A DNA stretch of 64,000 nucleotides from Hyphodiscus hymeniophilus (taxonomy: Eukaryota > Ascomycota > Leotiomycetes > Helotiales > Hyphodiscaceae), in assembly GCA_016508695.1 (NCBI GenBank), contig VNKQ01000008.1, positions 1,116,001 through 1,180,000 of the forward strand, in the 5' to 3' direction. The translations under genes were made by a program, and so were the position numbers. Below the pieces are notes generated by a model. It saw only the letters and a program-made list of their open reading frames with translations. It was not told the DNA's origin and did not search any database. Shown in pieces: positions 55,241 to 64,000 of this stretch (position 1 is the first letter of the stretch; every line of letters starts with the position of its first letter).

Positions 55241-56648
55241 ATGTCACGGAAGAGGTTTCATGGCCTCTGGGGCATGAAAAAATCCGTAGGGAGCTCTCTA
55301 CCCTCTCGTTTGACGGCTCTAACATCCTTCTAGAAAGTCCGTCAGAGTTGGAATAAGTATAATCTATTCAATTTGACCAGAGTCAGGGTCAGGACGGACG
55401 GTACGGCGTACCAACAACGATGGCGAGCAAAGTCCATGACTCGAGCATACCACGGCGAGCAAATACGAGAAAAACAATGGCAAAGGATGTTCAGATCAAG
55501 GATGCAAGCTGTGGTGCCTATGGATCATCGTTACTTGGCAGAAAACGATGGCTCTGAATTTGCATCAGGAAGAGGATCTGGAAGGGAGAAACTGCCAAAT
55601 CCAGATGAGAGGGAACACGATCGAAACCCAATACCTTACATGAACATGGTATATGCGCCAATCGAAAGACGACTAGATATGGCCGTATGGAGGTCTCTGT
55701 TTGCAAGCAGTGCGAGGCAGGCGAGGCAGTTTGTCATTCATGGCAATGTCAAGGTCAATGGACAGAAGGTGAATGTCAGCAGATGGCAGACACGCGGGGT
55801 TTTGCTAATACGACCAGATGCCCTATCCAGGATATCTTCTGAACCCAGGAGACATGTTCCAAGTCGACATGGATCGAGTGATGTTCGCGACAGGGGCTCC
55901 GAAGCAAATTCATCAAGTCAGAGCTGGTCGTAAGATTCGAAAATTGTTACGCAGACGAGCCAAAGATACGAGACCACAGAGACTAGGTACGAAGGCCAAG
56001 AAAGCATTGGCGCAACAACAGCGGAAGGAGGCAGAAGATAAAGCCCAAAGCGGCGCGCAAGAGCTTGCGAGCTCAGGATGGCAGGATGTCGAGCTAGTCA
56101 GAGCACAACGGAAGGAAGACTTTGGCAATCTATTGACACAAGTGGAGGACTCATTCAACGATAGACGGAACCGACCTGGCGCAAAGCGGAAGATAGAGTT
56201 GCGCGCGTTGAGAAAAGATATTCTGGGGGCTATGCGGAAAGTTAATCAGAAGACAGCCAAGACCTTGGACGACGAACTCAACAACCTTTTGGCACGGATG
56301 TCTATCACCTCGGCCGCCCAGAAAGCCCAAGCGAAAGCTGAAACCGAAGAGCTAGAAGCCCAACCCAAGGAACCGACTAAGGAACAGGTGCAGGCTCTTC
56401 GAGAAGTCATGGCTCGCGAAGCCGAAAACCCTATAGATAATTCGAAACCATATGCTACGCCGTGGACACCTCGGCCCTACATGTCGGCTTTTGCCTTCAT
56501 TCCTCGATATCTCGAAGTCAACCACAACATCTGCTCTGCAGTCTACCTGCGGCACCCAGTGGCGAGACCAAGGTTGGCTGAGGTACCTTCACCATTCCCT
56601 ACGGAAATTCACCAGTTAGCATTTAATTGGTACCTGAGGAGAAGATAG
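55241..56648 (+). CDS. NAM9: Mitochondrial ribosomal protein uS4m (Nam9)
   Basis: Exons 55241..55285, 55334..55768 and 55818..56648 (introns 48 and 49 nt) encode 436 aa. uS4m is an early-assembling small-subunit mitoribosomal protein. The short first exon MSRKRFHGLWGMKKS joins KVRQSWNKYNLFNLTRVRVR, the conserved uS4m start. The S4 RNA-binding domain (about 130-175) reads RRLDMAVWRSLFASSARQAR, QFVIHGNVKVNGQK|MPYPGY, then LLNPGDMFQVD. A long lysine-rich coiled linker (about 195-350) is typical of fungal Nam9. The C-terminal mitochondria-specific motif YMSAFAFIPRYLEVNHNICS, then AVYLRHPVARP, is intact. Intron 2 uses gtgaat. Reading through it would give a frame that loses the S4 motif. Confidence 0.94.
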
Positions 56649-57228
56649 ACTGTAAATCAGACGAGATGTGTATTATGGATGTATCATATTTGAGGCACAG
56701 TGTACCAAAACATAACTTCATACTCTGCCATTTCACTCGTGTTGCGAAGAGAAAACCCCTTGGCCTGATGCACGTGAAGCTGTTGAGAATTTGTCGAGCA
56801 GCTCGTAGCAGAAGAGCCATTTTGGCAATCCGTATGATGCGAGGTGGGAATGCGTAGATGCTTTGGACGACATGGTTTTCGTCGATGTTCTTGTTTGTGT
56901 TATTCACTTATTGTTGGAAAAGGTACTTGTGAACCAGATTGTGGGCTGTCGAAATGCCTGAACTTTGTAGTGTGCTATCCTGGGGTTTCATGGTTTTCAT
57001 TAATTGTAGTGTGCGTAGGGAAGATCAGCTTTCATGTTCTTGCTTCAGAGCACTTGTCACAATCGCATCGCTCGACTCGCTCATATTACTTTGCACTCTT
57101 TCGAACACAAATGCAGACTGGTAGTTGAGAAACCCTACGAAGAACGAGCCTTGTGATAGAAATCTAAGTATGCTATTCATCAAGCTATTGTACATGAGTA
57201 TCCATCAGTCGCTCTTCCTGAGCTCTCT
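56649..57228. other. Convergent intergenic region
   Basis: 3' flanks of uS4m (+) and carnitine acetyltransferase (-). Nothing else is visible. Confidence 0.6.
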
Positions 57229-59311
57229 CTACAATTTCGCCTTCGGAGGTTCAAGGGTTGGGAGCAGAAGATCTCTAATATCTCCTGCGGCTTCGTTGAG
57301 GTAGAAGCTCATCCTCTCACTACCTAAACCCTTGGATACAACGTTGAATTGTATGCTATAATCGATTAGCGATAATGTAGCCACCATGCCAAAGAAGGCA
57401 TTCTTACCTGTTCTCATTGATCATGTAGGCGATTCCCCATCCATCATCGATGACCTGACTCCATCCGTATCCGTTGAAGTACTCGGAGCTCAATTGCGAG
57501 GTGGAAATGTACCATGAGCAAGAGTACGCATAAGTAGGATCCTTGTAAATAGCAGGAACCTCATCGTTGGGACCGAGCAACTTCTTCAATCCGAACAGAT
57601 GTCGATCAACACCCTTGCCATCAGACGCTGCAGAGATGTACTCTACATGAGATTTCACAGCCTTATGGAACAATGCAACAGTCTCCTTTGGATCTATCGA
57701 GTGATCGACTATAGCTTTGCAAAAAGCTACGGAATCGTCAGATACTGAACGGCAGGTCTCAGTTCGACCCTGTTGGAAGCGGCGAACGGCAGCTGACTCG
57801 TAGGTGGGTCGGTTCTTGCCGTACATCTTGAAGTAGGCCAATTGAATAATCATTTGAACGTATGCATCTGGAGAGCACTTGAACTTCTTGATCAATCCTT
57901 TGCCATAACCTTGGTATGCTTGCACACGCAACTCATGGGCACCAATGACTTCCGTGAAGTCCTTTGTGGCGCGTTCAATCTCTGCTTGTACATCTTTTGT
58001 GACATGGAATTTGATTACTGTTGGATCTGGGAGGTTGGAGCGAATCGATGGGTCTGAGAAATCAAGCTTGTTGTTGAAAATCACTTCATTCACGTAGTCG
58101 TTCAAGCGATGAGTAGGCGTGCCGTCCATCATAGAGTGTTCGCCTAGGAATCCAGAGGTACCGTTCTCGTTGATGATGAACTGAAGGGGCTTGTCGAACC
58201 AGCGATTAGCCCCGTCGCCATGCCAGTATTGGTGTGCTCGCTCTTCGAGAGTAACTGGAGAGGCATCATCTAAACAGACAAGAAAAGATGCGGACTCGAC
58301 ATCTTTGAGGGCCTTTGCGTTCGAAGGATGGGCTTTCAAAAGCGTCTCTCGCGCATCGGTCCAAACGTCACGGTTCTCAGTGGTTAACATGCCCACAGCA
58401 GCTCCCTTGTCGGCCTTCTGATAGATACGCTTGAATTGCTGTTCGAGCTCAGAGGTGTTCAATTGTTTGCCGTCGACTTCGTGCATGAGCTTGAAGAACT
58501 GGTTCTTGCGAAGGACAATAATGTGCTTGTTCTCTGCAGCAGAGTACTTGACCGGGTGGTCTGCTGGTTTGGCAGGGACTCGACAGGCGTTGAACATCCA
58601 TTGGTAGCTCTCCATAGAAACTGGTAGCTTTTTCATATATTCTGGTTCCAATGTGCCTTGGTCTACCTGACCCTTAAATTCAAGCACTGCAGTTGTGATA
58701 GCAGCCGCCCGCTTCGAGGGATCATGCCGCCGCCGGTCATCGCGGTGAGAGTAGAAGTAGCTCACATATGGCACGACCGGGTCCCTGTATGACAGGTATG
58801 CCGCATCATTCCACCACTCATAGATCCAGTTTTTGTGTTTGGGGTCCTCGCGGCGAGCAATCAGCTTTTCCTGAAGTTTGCTACCAATTCCACCTGGCTT
58901 AATGAACTCCTGGACCGCTTGTGTTGTTGACTCAAGTTCGGATGTGGAGAGTAAGGGATGGACAGACTTGAGGTATCTAGCCGCAGTCTCTTCCAGAGTC
59001 GGAACTGGGAGTTTGGGTAGGGACTCTTCAAATCGCAGCATTGGACCTTTGGTGGAGTCTTCTCTGTAACCTGGCATTCTTTAGCATGCCTCTGCATATG
59101 AGGGGGGGGACGGGATTTGAGTCCATACCTGCTGGCAACGCAGAACTGTTGCTCCGCGCATTTGCTGGAGCCATTCCCACACCCTGTCGGTATCTATCAG
59201 TCAGGAGCAGAAGAAGAATACGACAGAACTTACCCGTGATAGCCTGGTAGTTTGGAAGCCGCTTCTGAGCACCGTGGACTGCGTGCGACCCTTGGCGAAA
59301 ACCTTCAACAT
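57229..59311 (-). CDS. CAT2: Carnitine O-acetyltransferase, mitochondrial/peroxisomal
   Basis: Exons 59311..59234, 59183..59129, 59070..57408 and 57355..57229 (introns 50, 58 and 52 nt) encode 640 aa. The enzyme moves acetyl groups between CoA and carnitine, exporting acetyl units from peroxisomes to mitochondria for growth on acetate or fatty acids. Exon 1 encodes a presequence (MLKVFAKGRTQSTVLRSGF). The mature start follows: YREDSTKGPMLRFEESLPKL, PVPTLEETAARYLKSV. Catalytic His lies in GEHSMMDGTPTHRLND. The CoA/carnitine-site region reads QAYQGYGKGLIKKFKCSPDA, and STS is in CSWYISTSQL. The protein ends PPKAKL, a PTS1-type AKL tripeptide. An internal ATG in exon 2 (MAPANARSNSS) would drop the presequence and favour peroxisomes. 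Confidence 0.94.
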
Positions 59312-59981
59312 TCCAAATGAGGCTTTTTGAAATGTTGGGGAGAGGGTTCGGGAGGTCTTCGTGACCAGTTTTATTATTGACTAGAGAAATCACACAGTTG
59401 ACGCTGTGGTTGGTGGCTTGTCCCTTTCTCGGTTTGTTGGACGTCCAGATCATCCGGAGAGATCCTCTGAGCCGAGGTTGACGAGGCTTTCGCCGGGGCT
59501 TTCCATGGAATGCTCCTGGCACTTTCGCAGGGGGAACCAATCGTCAAGTAGTTTCTGAGTAAGTCGGAATCTACGTAGGATCTCTTTTCTTTATCCATTT
59601 CATACATCACCAATGGATTTATATATCATCGTCGAGTGAATTCCATCTTCCACATAGAGAGAGCCTCCCAAAGCGTAGGCAGCTTCACACTTCAATCCCC
59701 TGTATGCCGGGGAGAGATAAGGTGCAGCAAAGTACATACCGAACAGCGACTGACCCGCAGAATTTTCCTCGGCTTCAACCCCATCATTGGCCCTCGGTGG
59801 ATCGGAACAAGGTCGGTTGATCATTTCAGCCTCACGAGCATGCAAGCTTTCGTGTCCTATCATACATGATATCTACGAAACGTCGAAAGCATGTGACAGA
59901 GAGAGAAAGAGCATCTCACAGATTGGCTTCAGCCTTCCTTGGCGTCGCGCATCCGCATGTTATACAACAGAGCAAGGCTGT
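59312..59981. other. Intergenic region
   Basis: Upstream region of carnitine acetyltransferase and 3' flank of EAF7 (both -). Short frames only. Confidence 0.6.
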
Positions 59982-60918
59982 CTATCTATTCCTCGTCCTT
60001 TTGCGTGCTTGGACTTGCTTCCTTGCTGGAACTTCTTTCGACTTGCCCTTTACCTTTGGAGACGATGGTTCCTCTTCTACTTCCGCCTCCTCGTCATCCT
60101 CCTCCGCATCGTCTGCATCATCATCAACCTCCTCATCCACCGTGGTATCTTTGCTTGGTTGTCTGGAAGATCTCGACTCCGCCTGTACACGTCCCATTGA
60201 CCTATGCGTACTTCTGCCAGATCGTGTTGTCGCTTTCGGGGGCGATGAACGGAATGGAGACGTCCTTGGTTCATCAGTGTCTGCAATACTTGTATCCCGA
60301 GGCTTCGCAACAGTTTCTCCTCTCTTGCGCTTCTTTGTAATCTGTGGCGATGGCGATGCATTGAGACGCGGGGGAGAAGATGCAGCAGATGACCCAGCTT
60401 CACTTCCCATCCGCTTGCCCCTCATGAATGTTCGCTCTCCAAAATCCTCATCCGGCAGCTTGAAGTCCAGAAACATTTCTTTGATATCCTCCTCGTATTC
60501 GAAAGAGTTCTCACGGTCATCAATGATATCCATGTTGTAGAGAGTCCGTAGCTTCGTCCATATCCCTGGGATGCGTGTATGTTTAATGTATCGTGGATCG
60601 TAGCCGTGATTTCGAAGATGCTCGGATAATGCGATCATTCGAAAGTGCTTGTGTACGCCTGGCTCAATCAGCATAAATAATCAAACCATTGGAAAGTCTA
60701 GAAATACCATTTGGCTTCCACGTCATTAGTCCCTTGAAGAGTGATGTCTCCTGCTCGTCGGTCCATGGATCGTCGAGCAATGCGTCGCCGCGTTTTGCAG
60801 GCTCCTCAATCGATTTTGGAGTCTCTGCAACGGGTGAATCAATGACCATGGTATCATTATCTCCAGCTGGCGTCGAAGCTGCCCTCGCAGCTCCCTTTCC
60901 CTTCTTCCTAGGAGGCAT
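59982..60918 (-). CDS. EAF7: NuA4 complex subunit Eaf7 (MRGBP family)
   Basis: Exons 60918..60708 and 60658..59982 (49-nt intron, G|GC codon) encode 295 aa. Eaf7 is a subunit of the NuA4 histone H4 acetyltransferase and its TINTIN module with Eaf3. The CT20/Eaf7 domain (about 48-130) reads DDPWTDEQETSLFKGLMTWK, PNG|GVHKHFRMIALSEHLR, NHGY, then HTRIPGIWTKLRTLYNMDII and YEEDIKEMFLDFKLPDEDF. The N-terminus is basic (MPPRKKGKGAARAAS). The C-terminal half is disordered, with Ser/Pro patches, an acidic run (VDDDADDAEEDDEEAEVEEE) and a final basic cluster (ARKQVQARKRTRNR), probably an NLS. The start is 138 bp from that of the GCP gene on the other strand. Confidence 0.92.
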
Positions 60919-61056
60919 CTTTGGGTTGCAGTATTATTAAGTTGGAAGTTGCAGGCTAAAATATTGAGAAACATTGGGACAAGCGGCTGCATCCAACTCC
61001 GTCGCGTCGCTTTACGGTGAGGAGACGCGAACAACCCGCCATGAACAAAATAAAAA
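60919..61056. promoter_or_regulatory. Compact divergent promoter, EAF7/GCP
   Basis: Only 138 bp separate the two ATGs, so the two genes almost certainly share promoter elements. No classical motif stands out. Confidence 0.6.
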
Positions 61057-64000
61057 ATGCACAACGACGTTCATGAAAGAGATCCTGGCCATGTATTTGA
61101 CATACCAGATCTATGGGGCCCGTCGAAATGGCTTGGGACTTCAAATGGTCATGATAGCCTTTTATTTTCAGAGCTGAAGCTTGATGGTTTGTTGACTAGT
61201 CTTAGACAGAGCTTTGGTTGCTGATTTACACTTAGACATCGACCAACAGCTCCCAGAGATTGTCGAAACCGCTCAAAATGACGATCTATTTTTCAGCCTC
61301 CCCGATATCTCATTCGGGCCAGCCGATAATCCCTCCACGCCAAGCCAGTCCACAGAGACATCTAAGGACATCACCGATGCGCCCGAGCTAGAGGGGGGAA
61401 TAGCGACGACATATGGCTCCTCCCACAGATGGTTCCCTTGAAGTCTGCGAATTACCAGAGCTGGGATGAGTTTGAAGATGAGAGGGTTAAAGAGCCCCGA
61501 ACGGCGTACATCACAGAAGCTGGACCGGGGATATTCGACGCCGCGATTGAAGCGGACTTCGACTCTCTTCATGTTGGGAATAGGGGCAATCCAATCATTG
61601 AAGGCAGAATATACTTTTCATCTGTTCTTGCGCTTGGCCTTGGCAGAAGTTCAACCCTCTTCGCATGGGACGAAGTGAAACAATGTTTCAAGCCTACCCT
61701 CCCTGATATGAGGATCTCTGGCCATACTACACAGTCTCTGGATGGGCTTCTAGCTATTTTTATGGACTGTGGAAATACCATCAGATTCCTGCAGAATTTC
61801 GTGGACAAGGTTTATACTCAGAGTACATCATCGGGACGAGTTGCGCTGGCCGATGCAGTTTCAACATTACTCACGACGATCCAAAGCTGTCTAAATGCAT
61901 CTGCAGCTCAAACAAAGAGTCTTCTACAACTTCAAGCTCTCTTTGATCCAGCTCATTCGATTCTTACTTGCTTTCGACGTCTTGTGGTCAATGTATCCGC
62001 AACCCGCAGCGATGAGTCCATGCTATCGACCGTCTTTGAAGAAATACAGTTGCTCGAACATAAGACAGGGACACTTGGAGATGTTCTCATTGAGGTTATG
62101 TCTCGAGTATCGCGACCATTTCTAGATTTCACCGGCGAATGGGTAGGCTTACAGAGAGAGGCAGGACTTCCTCTGACCAAGGAAAGCCCTAGCAAGAGCT
62201 TTGTGAAGGTAGACGACAAAGAATGGATTGACGAGCAAGGCCTGGAATCTCATGAGAAAGAATTCGTCCTCGACTATGACAAGGTCCCGTCTTTCATTGC
62301 AGCTGACGATGCTCGCTCTCTATTCGAGGTTGGGAGAAGTCTGAGATTTTTGAGAGCCCATCATCCGGAACATCCCTTGTCTAGAGCGGATGTAGTTACG
62401 TCTGCAAACCCTCCAGCCCTTGAGTGGACATTCTCATGGCAGGATATTGTTGTTGTGGAGACCAAGGCGTTACAGTTTGAGAAGGACTTGACCGCAGCCA
62501 TCAATCGCTTCTCTGATAAGGCTTTTCAATCATCTTCTGCCGCCCTGGATCAAGACTACAACGCGCCCACTTTCCATTTGAATTTCTTTGGCAAGCCGGA
62601 AGAGGAAATGCAAGCTCACATGTTAGCTTCAATCGACACGTTTGATCAGCTTCCGAACGGAAAATCCTCCCCTGATCGATTATCTCAAATTCTTAGCAAT
62701 TATTTTGACTCGAGTAGTATTGCTCCTCAAGAAGACAATTCGATCTTTTCGCCACCAATCTCGCTGATACCATCACTATCGTTCAATCCGATCATCTCCG
62801 CACAAGCTCGAATAGTTAATGGGACTTGTATGCGGATGTTTTTCAATTCTCATAAACTTCGAGATCACCTGTGTCTGCAACGGGATTTCCATCTATTAGG
62901 GAATGGAGTTTTCTCAAGTCGCCTATCGCATGCTCTCTTCGACCCTGAGCTTGAAAGCGCGGAACGATACAGAGGTGTTGCTCGATCAGGGGGCATTATG
63001 GGTTTGAGACTTGGAGGTAGAGACACTTGGCCACCTGCAAGCTCAGAGCTACGACTAGCTCTGATGGGGGTCCTCACTGAAAGCTATGTTTCGACTCAGT
63101 CATTGGACGATTTCCAAGCCGGTGGCTACATTGATCGGCAAAACACGCTTCCAGGCGACTTAAGCTTTGGTGTTCGCGACATGTCCGAGGATGAGATTGA
63201 CAAGTGTATGAATCCGGACTCCATTGAGGCCCTCGATTTCCTGCGTCTCTCCTACAAGCCACCTCCCCCCCTTGAAGCCGTCATCACGCCTTTGATACTA
63301 TTCAAGTACGACCAGCTGTTTAAGTTCTTGTTGCGAATTACCCGCATGCTCTACGTTGTGTCGGCATTATTCCGTGATGCCACAGATCGAACGTCGTTCT
63401 GGCAGGGTGTTGATTTTGTAGCACAGAGATTTCGGATGGAGGCTCATCATTTCATTTCTAGCGTCTCTGGGTACTTCTTCGACACGGGAATCGAATCTAC
63501 ATGGCGCGTCTTCGAACGGAAATTGGACGAGATCCAAGAGCGTATCAACACCGATGATAGTAACATAGCGCTCGGTGAAACCGAGGGCCTGAATAAACTC
63601 AGAGACTATCACGAGCGGGTTTTGGACAAAATCATGTTTGCATTGCTGTTGCGGAAACGCCAGCAGCCTGTAATGCAGCTACTGGAGGACATTTTCACCC
63701 TGGTGTTGAGGTTCTCGAAGCATTCTAGGCAGAAAGCTTTGGGGTTGATTAGGAAGGTTGGGGCTGACGATGAAGTAAAAGAAATGTATCTGAGATTTCG
63801 GAAGAAAGTCGGTGTATTCATCACCGTCTGCAGAGGGTTGAGCGAGAAGAAAGGATATGGGGAGAAGAGAGCTATGGAAAGCAGATTTTCAGAGCAAGGA
63901 AGTCTTTTCGATGGAGATGACTTGGCTGAGGAGAATACGATCGTGCAGCTCCTCGCCAGGCTGGAGATGTCGAATTACTATTCAACGCCTGTTGATGTTT
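61057..64000 (+). CDS. Gamma-tubulin complex component (GCP6-like), partial, apparent frameshift
   Basis: Exon 1 61057..61186, a 49-nt intron (gtttgt...acacttag), then a frame open to the window end, so the 3' part is missing. The protein belongs to the Spc97/Spc98 family that nucleates microtubules at spindle pole bodies. The N-terminus HVFDIPDLWGPSKWLGTSNG is typical of fungal GCP5/GCP6. The grip1-like part includes GRIYFSSVLALGLGRSSTLF, SLDGLLAIFMDCGNTIRFLQ and LLRAHHPEHPL-like FLRAHHPEHPLSR. The grip2-like part includes PLILFKYDQLFKFLLRITRM and LDKIMFALLLRKRQQPVMQL. The reading frame shifts by -1 near the G6 run at 61393-61398. Before it, frame 61238 onward ends at TGA 61439-61441; after it, the frame through NSDDIWLLPQMVPLK is open for over 2.5 kb. 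GCP6 versus GCP5 is not settled. Confidence 0.85.
61393..61398 (+). other. G6 homopolymer at apparent frameshift
   Basis: One more G would join ...DAPELEGG directly to NSDDIWLLPQMV... in one frame. No GT or GC donor near the run allows an intron to do the same. The only alternative intron (61262..61428) would need a poor gtcgaa donor and would discard 55 protein-like codons. Confidence 0.6.

Noticed and set aside
1..64000. CRISPR arrays, operons, ribosome binding sites and prophage
   Set aside because: The spliced genes and fungal protein families show eukaryotic nuclear DNA, and no regularly spaced repeats were found.

Overview
The window is 64 kb of nuclear DNA from a filamentous ascomycete (Pezizomycotina, probably Leotiomycetes). 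The evidence is intron-bearing genes with mostly 46-86 nt introns (GT...CTRAY...AG signals), fungus-specific proteins (2EXR, F-box and DUF families), and single-copy housekeeping genes in fungal form: Cdc3-type septin, Exo70, Mcm3, Srv2/CAP, La, Nam9, Eaf7, LSm4 and PTEN. The order-level assignment is inference. I saw no tRNA, rRNA, intact transposon, plasmid or viral gene. All gene models are built by eye from reading frame, splice signals and family knowledge. Spliced models were checked for summed exon length divisible by three.

Layout. 0-2.2 kb: a decayed coding-like stretch and a 2EXR protein (-). 2.4-5 kb: Cdc3/AspB septin (+). 6-11.2 kb: an unrecognised protein (-), a small F-box protein (+) and a conserved fungal protein with YYSxQ/AQGGY repeats (-). 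12.3-15.3 kb: a mitochondrial PPR protein and LSM4 (both -). 16-18 kb: a secreted or membrane protein with a His-rich region (-). 18-23 kb: mostly non-coding, with a small Ser/Pro-rich protein (+) and a doubtful small spliced ORF containing a perfect 30-bp inverted repeat. 23-28.3 kb: a cyclin-like protein and cytosolic phospholipase A2 (both -). 29.5-31.5 kb: EXO70 (+). 31.5-35.8 kb: gene-poor, with one candidate Cys-rich micro-ORF. 35.8-37.7 kb: PTEN (+). 39.2-41.3 kb: amino-acid permease (-). 42.5-45.2 kb: MCM3 (+). 45.4-47.1 kb: Mak32-like PfkB protein (-). 47.5-49.3 kb: CAP/Srv2 (+). 50.8-56.6 kb: a small mitochondrial membrane protein (-), mL44 (+), La (-) and uS4m (+). 57.2-61 kb: carnitine acetyltransferase and EAF7 (both -). 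From 61.06 kb: a gamma-tubulin complex component (+), cut by the window end.

Functionally the window is a mixed housekeeping region. Polarity and morphogenesis are represented by septin, Exo70, CAP and PTEN; mitochondrial biogenesis by PPR, mL44, uS4m and the small mitochondrial membrane protein; acyl and lipid metabolism by cPLA2 and carnitine acetyltransferase. RNA biology is represented by LSm4 and La, and the cell cycle and chromatin by Mcm3, a cyclin, Eaf7 and a GCP. Several genes are head-to-head with short shared promoters, most tightly EAF7 with the GCP gene (138 bp) and the mitochondrial protein with mL44 (251 bp).

Most notable points: start codons carried on 3-4 nt micro-exons in three genes; a GC-AG intron in the permease; an apparent -1 frameshift at a G6 run in the GCP gene; carnitine acetyltransferase with both an N-terminal mitochondrial presequence and a C-terminal AKL peroxisomal signal; and a perfect 30-bp inverted repeat in a possible small gene. 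I found no convincing wholly new multi-gene system.
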